Assembly: GCA_946184215.1 (NCBI GenBank)
Contig: CAMHER010000032.1
Coordinates: 1-14,756, forward strand
Reading direction: 5' to 3'
Source of the DNA: an uncultured Clostridia bacterium
GTDB taxonomy: Bacteria > Bacillota > Clostridia > Oscillospirales > Oscillospiraceae
DNA length: 14,756 bases
Shown: one piece after another, positions 5,662 to 12,497 of the stretch
How the letters are laid out: each line of letters begins with the position of its first letter
How positions within the stretch are numbered: the first letter of the stretch is position 1
Made by a program: the position numbers and the translations under genes
Notes under the pieces: generated by a model
The model's input: the letters and a program-made list of their open reading frames with translations, nothing else
Told to the model about the DNA's origin: nothing
Database searches by the model: none

Positions 5662-7213
5662 GCGTCTGCTCTCCTTCCTGCTCCGTCTCCGGGGCGGGGG
5701 ATTCTTCCGCCCCGGACGAAATGTCCTCCGGCGCGTCTGTCGGCTCCGGGGTCTCCTGCGGCTCCAGGGGCTCGATGGACAGATAATAATAGTTCTCCAT
5801 CGTTCCGCTGCGCTCGACGGAATAGAAGTCGCCGGGGTCGATGACCCAGCCGCCGTCGCACGCCACCGCCGGGCAGCCCAGGAAAGCGCTCATCTCCTCG
5901 TCCGGCTCGTCGGCGCCCTTCTCATAGGCGTCGCGCCAGGTAAAGTACCGGTCCATACGCACCTTTGTGTACATCTCGCCGCCGTCGATGAGCAGATAAT
6001 AGGTCTTCCGCCCGTCCGGGCCGGGGCCGATCAGGCGGATCGCGGCGCCCCAGTAGTCGTCCGGCCCCATGCTGACAAGCTCCGTGCAGGGGATCGAAAA
6101 GCCCCCCTTGCCGGAAGCGCTCTGGATCGGCACATCCGTAAGGCGCCCCGGCAGCGTGGCGGCCAGCGCCTGTTCGCTCAGGCCCCGCAGGAGGCGCAGA
6201 TGTCTGTCAAAGGCGGTGCGGATCAGCTTCAGGCTCTTCTCCTTCAGCTCCTCGTCCGCGCCGGGGTTGAGATCGGTGTAGACCCGCTGGCCGTCCTCGT
6301 CGTGGCCGGCGTGGGTGCGCACCGTAATGGATACCACGTCCGCGCCCAGCTGGCGGCCGATGGAAATGCCGATGAGCGCGTCGTCGTTTTCGTTGACCTG
6401 CTCCTCGTCCCGGTAGAGGAAGATGACCTCGCTGCCGCTGTTTTCCAGGACCGTATAGGTGTCCCGGTCGCCGGTGTTGATCCAGCTCCCCTCCTGGGCG
6501 TACCAGGGCATCGAGGCGATTTTCGTGTCGGGCCACACGCGGATCTCCAGATAGCTGTTCGAGAACCAGCGCCCTGCGGCGCTGCCTCCGCCCTCCAGGC
6601 GCTTGAGCCCCACAAAGGCCGCCTCGCCCTCATGCGTCAGGCTCTCTACCTCAAAGGTGCCGCTGCCGGGCAGGCTGTGGATGCCCACCAGCTGCAGTAC
6701 CAGATCGTCGCCTATCTGCCAGCTTACCTCGTCGTTGCGCAGCCGCCACAGCGGATAGACCGCCGGGAAGAAGGGGTCTTCGGCGCCGCGTGCCAGCTCA
6801 TAGGCCAGGCTGCTTTGTCCTGCCGGGGCAGCGCTCTGCGCCGGGTCGTCCCGGCCGCCGCCCGGCTCCTCGGCCGGGACCGCCGAGGCAAACGGCAGCG
6901 GCGGCAGCACATCCTCCGCCCCGTCCTCCGGCGCCATCACCAGCGAGACCACCACCGCCGCGGCCACGATCACCACCGCCGCGGACAGCAGCATGCCGAT
7001 CTTCTTCCAGAAGCCGGCTTTGAAGAAGCCCACCAGCCACGCCACCGCGATGACAAGCAGCGCCGCCAGCGCGATCAGCGTGGCCTTGTCGGCGAAGCTC
7101 GCCGTCCCCGCCTTCCACGCACGCAGGATGCGCGGCGTTTCTCCGGCGCGGGAAAGCAGGCCCTGCAGCTTTTCCCATAAAAACATCAGATCCCGCAAGA
7201 TCGTTTCTGCCAT
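5654..7213 (-). CDS. Membrane-anchored protein of unknown function with large C-terminal domain
   Basis: I do not recognise this 519-residue protein. An N-terminal stretch of about 43 residues is followed by two hydrophobic helices (about 44-63 and 72-93) joined by a short basic loop (FKAGFWKK). Next is a Pro/Ala/Glu-rich linker (about 95-135), then a mixed alpha/beta domain of about 350 residues (about 136-485) rich in Trp and Tyr. It ends in an acidic Pro/Glu/Thr/Ser tail (about 485-519). The basic loop favours a cytosolic turn with the large domain outside the cell, but the basic N-terminus pulls the other way, so topology is uncertain. Only two cysteines stand close together (C447, C452). 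No catalytic motif is visible. It is the first gene of an operon with the GH13 enzyme; AAGGAG (7222-7227) lies 8 nt before the ATG. Confidence 0.8.
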   Translation of the reverse strand: MAETILRDLMFLWEKLQGLLSRAGETPRILRAWKAGTASFADKATLIALAALLVIAVAWLVGFFKAGFWKKIGMLLSAAVVIVAAAVVVSLVMAPEDGAEDVLPPLPFASAVPAEEPGGGRDDPAQSAAPAGQSSLAYELARGAEDPFFPAVYPLWRLRNDEVSWQIGDDLVLQLVGIHSLPGSGTFEVESLTHEGEAAFVGLKRLEGGGSAAGRWFSNSYLEIRVWPDTKIASMPWYAQEGSWINTGDRDTYTVLENSGSEVIFLYRDEEQVNENDDALIGISIGRQLGADVVSITVRTHAGHDEDGQRVYTDLNPGADEELKEKSLKLIRTAFDRHLRLLRGLSEQALAATLPGRLTDVPIQSASGKGGFSIPCTELVSMGPDDYWGAAIRLIGPGPDGRKTYYLLIDGGEMYTKVRMDRYFTWRDAYEKGADEPDEEMSAFLGCPAVACDGGWVIDPGDFYSVERSGTMENYYYLSIEPLEPQETPEPTDAPEDISSGAEESPAPETEQEGEQTHG

Positions 7214-7272
7214 GTTTGTATCTCCTTAAGGGCCTTTTCTGCGGCCCGTTTTCGCTCTCTTATAACTTTATT

Positions 7273-7302
7273 ATTATACCCCTCCCGCCGCCGGGTGGTC
7301 AA
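7273..7302 (-). promoter_or_regulatory. Sigma-A promoter for the membrane protein / GH13 operon
   Basis: On the minus strand TTGACC (7297-7302), an 18-bp spacer and a perfect TATAAT (7273-7278). Transcription should start near 7266 and give a leader of about 50 nt. The leader holds a 5-bp GGGCC/GGCCC hairpin (7230-7247) just before the ribosome binding site. I see no catabolite-repression (cre) palindrome in the promoter region. Confidence 0.82.
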
Positions 7303-7331
7303 GAAAAACGCTCACGCCGCTCACGCCAAAG

Positions 7332-7358
7332 AAAAACGGGCCCTCCGGGCCCGTTTTT
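7332..7358 (-). terminator. Rho-independent terminator after purA
   Basis: A 12-bp perfect stem (7332-7343 with 7347-7358) with a 3-nt loop; the core is CGGGCCC and the outer five pairs are A:T, so the minus transcript ends GGGCCCGTTTTTC. It lies 27 nt after the purA stop and closes the nadE-purB-purA operon. The hairpin is symmetric, but there is no plus-strand gene for it to serve. Confidence 0.9.
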
Positions 7359-7384
7359 ATCAGCTTGTTTATCTGTGTGCCGCC

Positions 7385-8662
7385 TTAGAACATCGTGATA
7401 TAGGCGTCGCGCTCGGCGCCGACGGAGACGTACTTGATCGGGCAGCCGACCTTTTCCTCGATATAGCGGATATAGTCCAGCGCCTCTTTCGGCAGATCCT
7501 CCTTCGTGCGGCAGGCGGAGATGTCGCAATGGAAGCCGGGCACGGTCTCGTACACGGGCTTTGCGGCCTCCAGCTCGTCGATGTCGGCGGGGAAGACGTC
7601 GGTGATCGTTCCGTTCACCTCATAGTGGGTGCAGACGGGGATTTCCTCGAGATAGCTCAGCACGTCGAGCTTTGTCAGCGCGATGTAGCTGCAGCCCTGC
7701 ATCTTGGCGCCGTAGCGGGAGGCCACCACGTCAAAGCCGCCCACGCGCCGGGGTCTGCCCGTGGCCGCGCCGTACTCGCCGCCCGCCTCGCGCAGGGCGT
7801 GCGCCTCGTCGCCGAAGAGTTCGCAGGTGAACGGGCCCTCGCCGACACAGCTGGAGTAGGCCTTCATGATGCCGATCGACTCGTCGAGCTTCGCAAAGGG
7901 GATGCCCGCGCCGATCGGGGCGTAGGCCGCCAGCGTCGTGGAGGCGGAGGTGTAGGGATAGATGCCGAAGTCGATGTCGCGCAGCGCGCCGAGCTGGGCT
8001 TCAAAAATGACGGATTTTCCTTCCTTGATCGCGCCGCTCAAAAACTCGGTCGTGTTGCAGACATAGGGCGTGAAGGGCTTGCCGTATTTCTCGAGCCAGG
8101 CCATGATCTCGTCGAGCTCGACGGGCGCGTGGCCGTAGCCGCGCTCCACCGTCAGGTTCTTCCACTCCAGAATGCCCGCCAGGCGCTCGCGCAGGGTGTC
8201 CCAGTGCAGCAGGTCGCCCATGCGGATCGTCTTCTTCATGTACTTGTCGGCGTAGACCGGCGAGATGCCGCGCCGCGTCGAGCCGAACTTCTTGTCGCCC
8301 AGGCGATCCTCCTCGAGCCCGTCGAGCAGCTTGTGATAGGGCATGCAGATCGTCGCGCGGTCGGAGATCTTCAGGTGCTTCGGCGTGATCTCGATGCCCG
8401 CCTCGCGCAGGCGCTCGGCCTCGCCGTAGAGGTGCTCAAGGTCGATGACGATGCCGGGGCCGAGGACGTTGGCGGTCTCGTCGCGCAGGATGCCGGAGGG
8501 CATCAGGTTCATGATGAACTTGCCCTTTTCGTTGATGACCGTGTGGCCGGCGTTGTTGCCGCCCTGATAGCGGACGACCACGTCATACTTCTCGCTCAGA
8601 AGGTCGACCATGCGGCCCTTTCCCTCGTCTCCCCAGTTGGTTCCCACAATCGCTGTCAGCAT
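7385..8662 (-). CDS. purA: Adenylosuccinate synthetase
   Basis: A 425-residue enzyme that joins IMP and aspartate with GTP to make adenylosuccinate, the first step from IMP to AMP. The GTP-binding loop NWGDEGKGR is at residues 9-17 with catalytic D12; NNAGHT at 36-41 carries the catalytic His40. Further conserved parts are FGSTRRGISP, TSASTTLAAY, and GEGPFTCELF followed by GATGRPRRVGGFD (IMP and GTP sites). Several positions differ from the Escherichia coli type (NWGDEGKG instead of QWGDEGKG, STLAAYAPIGAGIP instead of NTTAGG...). These match a PurA clade I know from Clostridia, so I take the gene to be functional. The ATG at 8662 is chosen because AAGGAG (8672-8677) is 9 nt upstream; the frame is open further but would run into purB. 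It is the last gene of the operon, 37 nt after purB. Confidence 0.95.
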   Translation of the reverse strand: MLTAIVGTNWGDEGKGRMVDLLSEKYDVVVRYQGGNNAGHTVINEKGKFIMNLMPSGILRDETANVLGPGIVIDLEHLYGEAERLREAGIEITPKHLKISDRATICMPYHKLLDGLEEDRLGDKKFGSTRRGISPVYADKYMKKTIRMGDLLHWDTLRERLAGILEWKNLTVERGYGHAPVELDEIMAWLEKYGKPFTPYVCNTTEFLSGAIKEGKSVIFEAQLGALRDIDFGIYPYTSASTTLAAYAPIGAGIPFAKLDESIGIMKAYSSCVGEGPFTCELFGDEAHALREAGGEYGAATGRPRRVGGFDVVASRYGAKMQGCSYIALTKLDVLSYLEEIPVCTHYEVNGTITDVFPADIDELEAAKPVYETVPGFHCDISACRTKEDLPKEALDYIRYIEEKVGCPIKYVSVGAERDAYITMF

Positions 8663-8699
8663 GTTTTCTGTCTCCTTATTTCTTGATACGTTATCTGTT

Positions 8700-10139
8700 T
8701 CAAACGTTGATCTCGGCCTTCGCGCCGAGCTCGTCTTTGTTCTCTTCCAAAATCGGCCGTACCGTCTCTTCCAGGAAACGGCGGCATTGCCGCTCGGCCA
8801 GGCCCGTGAAGGCCGCCGGGTCGGCGATGGCGTCAAGCTCGTCGCGCGTCAGGCAAAAGCTCGGGTCGGCCGCGATGCGCGCCAAAAGATCGTTTTCGCG
8901 CCCGAACTGCTTGACCTCGGCCGCCGCGGCGACGCTATGCTGCCGGATCGCCTCGTGCAGGGTCTGGCGGTCGCCGCCCTTTTCGCGCACGCAGTACATC
9001 AGGATGTTCTCCGTTGCCATGAAGGGCAGCTCCTCGCGCAGATGCTTTTCCACCACCGCCGGGTAGACCTTCATGCCGCGCGCGACGTTGATGACCAGGT
9101 TCAGCACCGCGTCGGCACAGAGGAAGGCCTCCGGGATGCTCAGGCGGCGGTTGGCCGAGTCGTCCAGCGTCCGCTCCAGCCACTGGGTCGCGGCCGTGAC
9201 GGCGGTGTTCTGCACGTCGCAGATCAGATACCGCGCAAGCGAGCAGATCCGCTCGGAGCGCATCGGGTTGCGCTTGTAGGCCATGGCCGAGGAGCCGATC
9301 TGATGGCTTTCGAAGGGCTCGTCGATCTCCTTGAGGTGGCTTAAAAGCCGGATGTCGGTGGCGAATTTCGACGCGCTCTGCGCGATGCCGGAGAGCACCT
9401 GCAGCACGGCGAAGTCGACCTTGCGGGTATAGGTCTGGCCGGAGACAGCCTGGCAGGCGGAAAAGCCCATCTTCTCCGCGATCATAGTCTCGAGGCGCTC
9501 GGCCTTCTCCGCGTCGCCGTCGAACAGGGCGAGAAAGCTGGCCGCCGTGCCGGTCGTGCCCTTGCAGCCGAGAAGCTTCAGCTGCGAGAGCTGAAAATCG
9601 AGCTGATCGAGGTCAAAGAGCAGGTCGTTGATCCACAGGCACGCCCGCTTGCCCACGGTCGTGGGCTGGGCAGCCTGGAAGTGGGTGTAGGCCAGCGTCG
9701 GCAGCGCGGCGTTCGTCTCGGCAAAATCCGCCAGCGCGGCGATCGCGTCCAGCAGCAGGCGGCGGACGAGGCGCAGCGCCTCGCGCATGCGGAGGATGTC
9801 GGTGTTGTCCCCCACATAGCAGCTCGTCGCGCCCAGGTGGATGATGCCCCGCGCCTTCGGGCAGGCCTCGCCGTAGGTCAGCACATGCGCCATCACGTCG
9901 TGGCGCACCTCGTGCTCGTGGCGCGCCGCGGCGTCATAGTCGATATCGCCGATATGCGCGCGCAGCTCACCCAGCTGTTCGTCCGTGATCGGCAGCCCCA
10001 GCGCCTGCTCGCTCTCCGCCAGCGCGACCCAGAGTCTGCGCCAGGTGGAGAATTTCCAGTCGTCGGAGAAGAGCCGCTTCATCTCCTCGTCCGCATAGCG
10101 GCCGCAGAGCGGGTTTTCGTAGTATTCGTGCAAGGTCAT
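8700..10139 (-). CDS. purB: Adenylosuccinate lyase
   Basis: A 479-residue enzyme of the fumarase/aspartase superfamily. It releases fumarate from adenylosuccinate (giving AMP) and from SAICAR (in de novo purine synthesis). HEVRHDVMAH (76-85) and TSCYVGDN (105-112) form two of the three active-site regions. THFQAAQPTT at 152-161 contains the proposed general acid H153, and the superfamily signature GSSAMAYKRNP is at 282-292 with the catalytic Ser loop. The length puts it in the longer PurB group (about 475) rather than the 430-residue Bacillus type. Its ATG overlaps the nadE stop in an ATGA (10136-10139), so translation is coupled. It lies directly upstream of purA, which makes its substrate. 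Confidence 0.96.
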   Translation of the reverse strand: MTLHEYYENPLCGRYADEEMKRLFSDDWKFSTWRRLWVALAESEQALGLPITDEQLGELRAHIGDIDYDAAARHEHEVRHDVMAHVLTYGEACPKARGIIHLGATSCYVGDNTDILRMREALRLVRRLLLDAIAALADFAETNAALPTLAYTHFQAAQPTTVGKRACLWINDLLFDLDQLDFQLSQLKLLGCKGTTGTAASFLALFDGDAEKAERLETMIAEKMGFSACQAVSGQTYTRKVDFAVLQVLSGIAQSASKFATDIRLLSHLKEIDEPFESHQIGSSAMAYKRNPMRSERICSLARYLICDVQNTAVTAATQWLERTLDDSANRRLSIPEAFLCADAVLNLVINVARGMKVYPAVVEKHLREELPFMATENILMYCVREKGGDRQTLHEAIRQHSVAAAAEVKQFGRENDLLARIAADPSFCLTRDELDAIADPAAFTGLAERQCRRFLEETVRPILEENKDELGAKAEINV

Positions 10140-10870
10140 TCTCCTTCCGTATAAACAGCGGTGCCGGTGCGTTTATGCTCGCTCTGGCGGTGATAGCGCT
10201 CGATGATCGCGCGGTCCGTTTCGTTCGCCGTGCCGGTGAGGATGAATTCGTCGATCGCGGCGTAGCTCACGCCCATCTCCTGCTCGTCGGTCTGGCCGTC
10301 GAACAGCCCGGCCGAGGGGGCCTTGTCGATGATCTGCCGCGGCGCGCCGAGGTATTCGAGAAATGCAAAAACCTCGCCCGCCGTGAGATCGGCGATCGGG
10401 TTGAAGTCGCTGGCGCCGTCGCCCCACTTGGTGTAATAGCCCATATAGCGCTCGCTGCGGTTGCCGGTTCCGGCCACCAGCAGGCCCTCCTCGGCGGCGA
10501 CGGCATAGAGCGCGGTCATGCGCAGGCGCGGGGCGAGGTTGATTTTCGCCGCATCGGAAAGCGTCTCTTCGCCCCCGAGCGCCGCCATCATCTCCTCCCT
10601 TGCGGGGGAGAGGTCGATCGTGCGCGTCTCGATGCCGTAGGCCTCCGCCAGCGCGCGGGCGTCAGCGGCGTCGGCGCCGTAGTTGCGTTTCGAACCGCAG
10701 GGCAGGATCACGCCCACGGTCCTGTCGCAGGCCGCCCTGCACAGGATGCCCACGAGCGCGCTGTCCTTGCCGCCGGAGTTGCCGAAGACGACGCCCTTGG
10801 CGTGAGCGCCCTCGACGAGCGCGCGGATCCAGGCGACGCGCTTTTGGAATTCGCTTTCGTAATCTCTCAT
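10136..10870 (-). CDS. nadE: NH3-dependent NAD+ synthetase
   Basis: A 244-residue enzyme that amidates deamido-NAD to NAD with ATP and ammonia, the last step of NAD synthesis. The PP-loop SGGKDS is at residues 32-37. The stretch TGNRSERYMGYYTKWGDG (135-152) with DFNPIADL after it is the deamido-NAD and magnesium site typical of NadE. No N-terminal nitrilase-like glutaminase domain is present, so it should use free ammonia, and the length fits the ammonia-dependent form. AGGGAGGG (10877-10884) sits 6 nt before the ATG. First gene of the nadE-purB-purA operon, with an ATGA overlap into purB. AMP made by PurA/PurB feeds ATP, which NadE cleaves back to AMP, so the grouping may match adenylate demand; that link is inference. 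Confidence 0.95.
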   Translation of the reverse strand: MRDYESEFQKRVAWIRALVEGAHAKGVVFGNSGGKDSALVGILCRAACDRTVGVILPCGSKRNYGADAADARALAEAYGIETRTIDLSPAREEMMAALGGEETLSDAAKINLAPRLRMTALYAVAAEEGLLVAGTGNRSERYMGYYTKWGDGASDFNPIADLTAGEVFAFLEYLGAPRQIIDKAPSAGLFDGQTDEQEMGVSYAAIDEFILTGTANETDRAIIERYHRQSEHKRTGTAVYTEGE

Positions 10871-10907
10871 GTCCTTCCCTCCCTGCGGCGAAAAGCCTTA
10901 CCTTTTT

Positions 10908-10936
10908 ATTATCCTTCCATTCGAGCCGAAAATCAA
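10908..10936 (-). promoter_or_regulatory. Sigma-A promoter for nadE-purB-purA
   Basis: On the minus strand TTGATT (10931-10936), a 17-bp spacer and GATAAT (10908-10913). The leader would be about 30 nt. There is no room for a purine riboswitch, and I see no clear PurR-box-like repeat in the 44 bp between this promoter and the divergent cysE promoter. Confidence 0.72.
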
Positions 10937-10980
10937 TCTTTTTATGCGTTCTTTTTTCATTTTCCCTTTCGCGACGGTGG

Positions 10981-11009
10981 TTGACAGTCCCCAGCGCTCC
11001 GTGTATAAT
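10981..11009 (+). promoter_or_regulatory. Consensus sigma-A promoter for cysE
   Basis: TTGACA (10981-10986), exactly 17 bp, TATAAT (11004-11009): both hexamers are perfect, with TG (11002-11003) touching the -10. It is the strongest promoter in the window. Transcription should start near 11016, leaving a leader of about 108 nt before cysE, far longer than any other leader here. Confidence 0.93.
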
Positions 11010-11047
11010 CGTTGCGTTCTGGTGCCACAGCAGGAAAACAGGAGCGA

Positions 11048-11089
11048 ATGATGATCACAAAAGCCCTCCGATGTCCCCTTTCCCGGTAA
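11048..11089 (+). CDS. Candidate cysE leader peptide (12-13 residues, one Cys)
   Basis: A short frame MMITKALRCPLSR ends in TAA at 11087-11089, within the transcribed leader of cysE. AGGAG at 11040-11044 is 3 nt from the first ATG and 6 nt from the second (11051), so the second is the more likely start and gives 12 residues. The only Cys codon (TGT, 11072-11074) is immediately before the 5' arm of the hairpin that covers the cysE ribosome binding site. The last four sense codons and the first base of the stop lie in that arm or next to it. The layout resembles translational attenuators such as those of erm genes. It is small, and chance occurrence cannot be excluded without comparison to related genomes. 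Confidence 0.45.
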   Translation: MMITKALRCPLSR

Positions 11090-11114
11090 ACGCATACAAT
11101 ACGAACGGGAAGGG
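11076..11114 (+). promoter_or_regulatory. Hairpin covering the cysE ribosome binding site
   Basis: CCCTTTCCCG (11076-11085) pairs with CGGGAAGGG (11106-11114) to give 9 base pairs with one bulged T, around a 20-nt loop. The 3' arm is the cysE Shine-Dalgarno sequence (GGGAAGGGA, 11107-11115), 8 nt before the ATG. There is no T run after it, so it would act on translation, not transcription termination. A ribosome on the leader frame would occupy the 5' arm and free the binding site. Confidence 0.55.
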
Positions 11115-11123
11115 ATCGAAATT

Positions 11124-11774
11124 ATGTTTGAAGATATGAAAGAACTGGTCGCGGCCTACAAGGCGCGCGATCCCGCGGCGCGCAGCACGCTGGAGATTTT
11201 GCTGCTCTACCCCGGCGTCCGCGCGGTGAGAAGCCACCGCGTGGCCCACTGGTGCTATAACCACAGGCTGTTCTTCCTCGCGCGGCTCATCTCCCAGCGC
11301 AGCCGCCACCGCACCGGCATCGAGATCCACCCCGGCGCGAAGATCGGCAAGCGCCTGGTCATCGACCACGGCATGGGCATCGTCATCGGCGAGACCGCCG
11401 AGATCGGCGACGACTGCCTGATCTTCCACGGCGTGACGCTGGGCGGCACGGGCAAGGACGTGGGCAAGCGCCACCCCACGATCGGCAACAATGTGCTCAT
11501 CGGCGCGGGGGCCAAGGTCCTCGGCCCGTTCAAGGTGGGCGACAACAGCCGCGTGGCGGCAAACTCGGTGGTTTTAAGCGAGATTCCGCCCGACAGCACG
11601 GCCGTCGGCGTGCCGGCGCGCATCATCCGCATCGCCGGGAAAAAGGTCAACTATGTCGGCGACGTGGACCAGGTCAGCGTGTCCGACCCCGTGGGGATGG
11701 AGCTGGCCGCCCTGCGCAGGGAGCTGGACGATCTGCTGGCGCTGCACGAAGAGGAAAACCGGGATATCCTGTAA
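11124..11774 (+). CDS. cysE: Serine O-acetyltransferase
   Basis: A 216-residue enzyme that transfers acetyl from acetyl-CoA to serine, giving O-acetylserine for cysteine synthesis. A short helical N-terminus (about 1-60) leads into a left-handed beta-helix of hexapeptide repeats (about 65-168). The catalytic pair is D81-H82 in VIDHGMGIVIGETA. FHGVTLGGTGKDVGKRHPTIG (101-121) and VGVPARI (161-167) are the other family signatures. Length fits the shorter bacterial CysE/EpsC group rather than the 273-residue E. coli form. The C-terminal 45 residues are helical and acidic. The ATG at 11124 is preceded by GGGAAGGGA with 8 nt spacing; the next ATG (11136) lacks such a site. No cysK follows: the gene is alone between its promoter and a shared terminator, so O-acetylserine sulfhydrylase must be encoded elsewhere. 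Confidence 0.94.
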   Translation: MFEDMKELVAAYKARDPAARSTLEILLLYPGVRAVRSHRVAHWCYNHRLFFLARLISQRSRHRTGIEIHPGAKIGKRLVIDHGMGIVIGETAEIGDDCLIFHGVTLGGTGKDVGKRHPTIGNNVLIGAGAKVLGPFKVGDNSRVAANSVVLSEIPPDSTAVGVPARIIRIAGKKVNYVGDVDQVSVSDPVGMELAALRRELDDLLALHEEENRDIL

Positions 11775-11780
11775 TAAGAG

Positions 11781-11823
11781 AAACACGAGCTGCCAAGAGT
11801 ATCCTTGGCAGCTCGTGTTTTAT
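11781..11823. terminator. Bidirectional terminator between cysE and trmO
   Basis: A 17-bp perfect stem (11781-11797 with 11804-11820; core CACGAGCTGCCAAG) closes a 6-nt loop. The plus strand continues in GTTTTATT and the minus strand in GTTTCTCTTATT. It lies 6 nt after the cysE stop, and its last base is the final base of the trmO stop codon, so both convergent genes end on it. Confidence 0.9.
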
Positions 11824-12497
11824 TCCACGCTCTCGACCCTGAGGGTGCCGTCCTTCACGCGAAAGCGCACGGTGAGGCCCGCGAAGCTCATCGCGTAGAG
11901 ACGCTCCGGATCGCTGTGGTAGCGCGGGCGCGGGTCGTTTTCGAGCACGCCGCGCAGCGCCGCGCGCTTGTCCGGCGGGATCGTTTCGAGCGCCGCGGCC
12001 GGGAAAACCACTTTCAGCTTCTCCGGCGCGTCGGGCGCAAAGCCGCCCGTCGCCTCTGGCCGGCAATCGGCATAGGGCAGATAGGGCTTGATATCGAAGA
12101 TCGGCGTGCCGTCCATGAGGTCGGCCCCCGCGACGAGCAGCACCGTGCCCTTCTCCCGCGTCTTCTCCAGGCCGAGCAGCCGCACGCAGCTGAGACCCAG
12201 CGCGTTGGGGCGGAAGGGCGAGCGCGTGGCGAACACGCCCAGGCGCGTATTGCCGCCGAGCCGCGGCGGCCGCACCGTGGGCGAGAAGTCCGCGCGCACG
12301 TTCTCGGAAAACTGCCAGATCAGCCAGAGATGGGAAAAGCCCTCGATGCCCCGCAGGGCCTCGGGATTGCGAAAGGGCTCTTCAAACACGACCTTCGCGC
12401 GCAGCTCCTCGACGATGCCCGCCTGGCGCGGGATACCGAATTTTTCGGGAAAGTCGCTTTCGATATGCGCGATGGGGCGGATCGTGACCTCGTTCAT
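11820..12497 (-). CDS. trmO: tRNA (N6-threonylcarbamoyladenosine(37)-N6)-methyltransferase TrmO
   Basis: A 225-residue protein of the TrmO/YaeB (UPF0066) family, which methylates t6A at position 37 of threonine tRNAs with S-adenosylmethionine to give m6t6A. Visible family motifs are IRPIAHIES (6-14), LRGIEGFSHLWLIWQF (48-63), the hallmark ATRSPFRPNALGLSCVRL (90-107), and DLMDGTPIFDIKPYLPYAD (125-143). The C-terminal extension with DPRPRYHSDPERLYA is the small second domain seen in the E. coli protein (about 235 residues). Its ATG overlaps the stop of the CPBP protease gene in an ATGA (12494-12497). GAGGG (12505-12509) lies 7 nt before the ATG, inside the upstream gene. It is the last gene of the mutS operon in this window. 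Confidence 0.93.
   Translation of the reverse strand: MNEVTIRPIAHIESDFPEKFGIPRQAGIVEELRAKVVFEEPFRNPEALRGIEGFSHLWLIWQFSENVRADFSPTVRPPRLGGNTRLGVFATRSPFRPNALGLSCVRLLGLEKTREKGTVLLVAGADLMDGTPIFDIKPYLPYADCRPEATGGFAPDAPEKLKVVFPAAALETIPPDKRAALRGVLENDPRPRYHSDPERLYAMSFAGLTVRFRVKDGTLRVESVE

Noticed and set aside
7230..7247. GGGCC/GGCCC inverted repeat in the leader of the membrane protein gene
   Set aside because: Only five base pairs with an 8-nt loop and no T run; could be chance in this GC-rich DNA.
8663..8836. N-terminal extension of purA into purB
   Set aside because: The frame is open, but the ATG at 8662 has AAGGAG 9 nt upstream, and the PurA family begins at this residue. The extension has no family similarity.
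11010..11123. T-box or SAM riboswitch in the cysE leader
   Set aside because: The leader is too short for a T-box (usually over 200 nt with a specifier loop and terminator/antiterminator). I see neither the T-box sequence, a SAM-type core, nor a terminator with a T tract.
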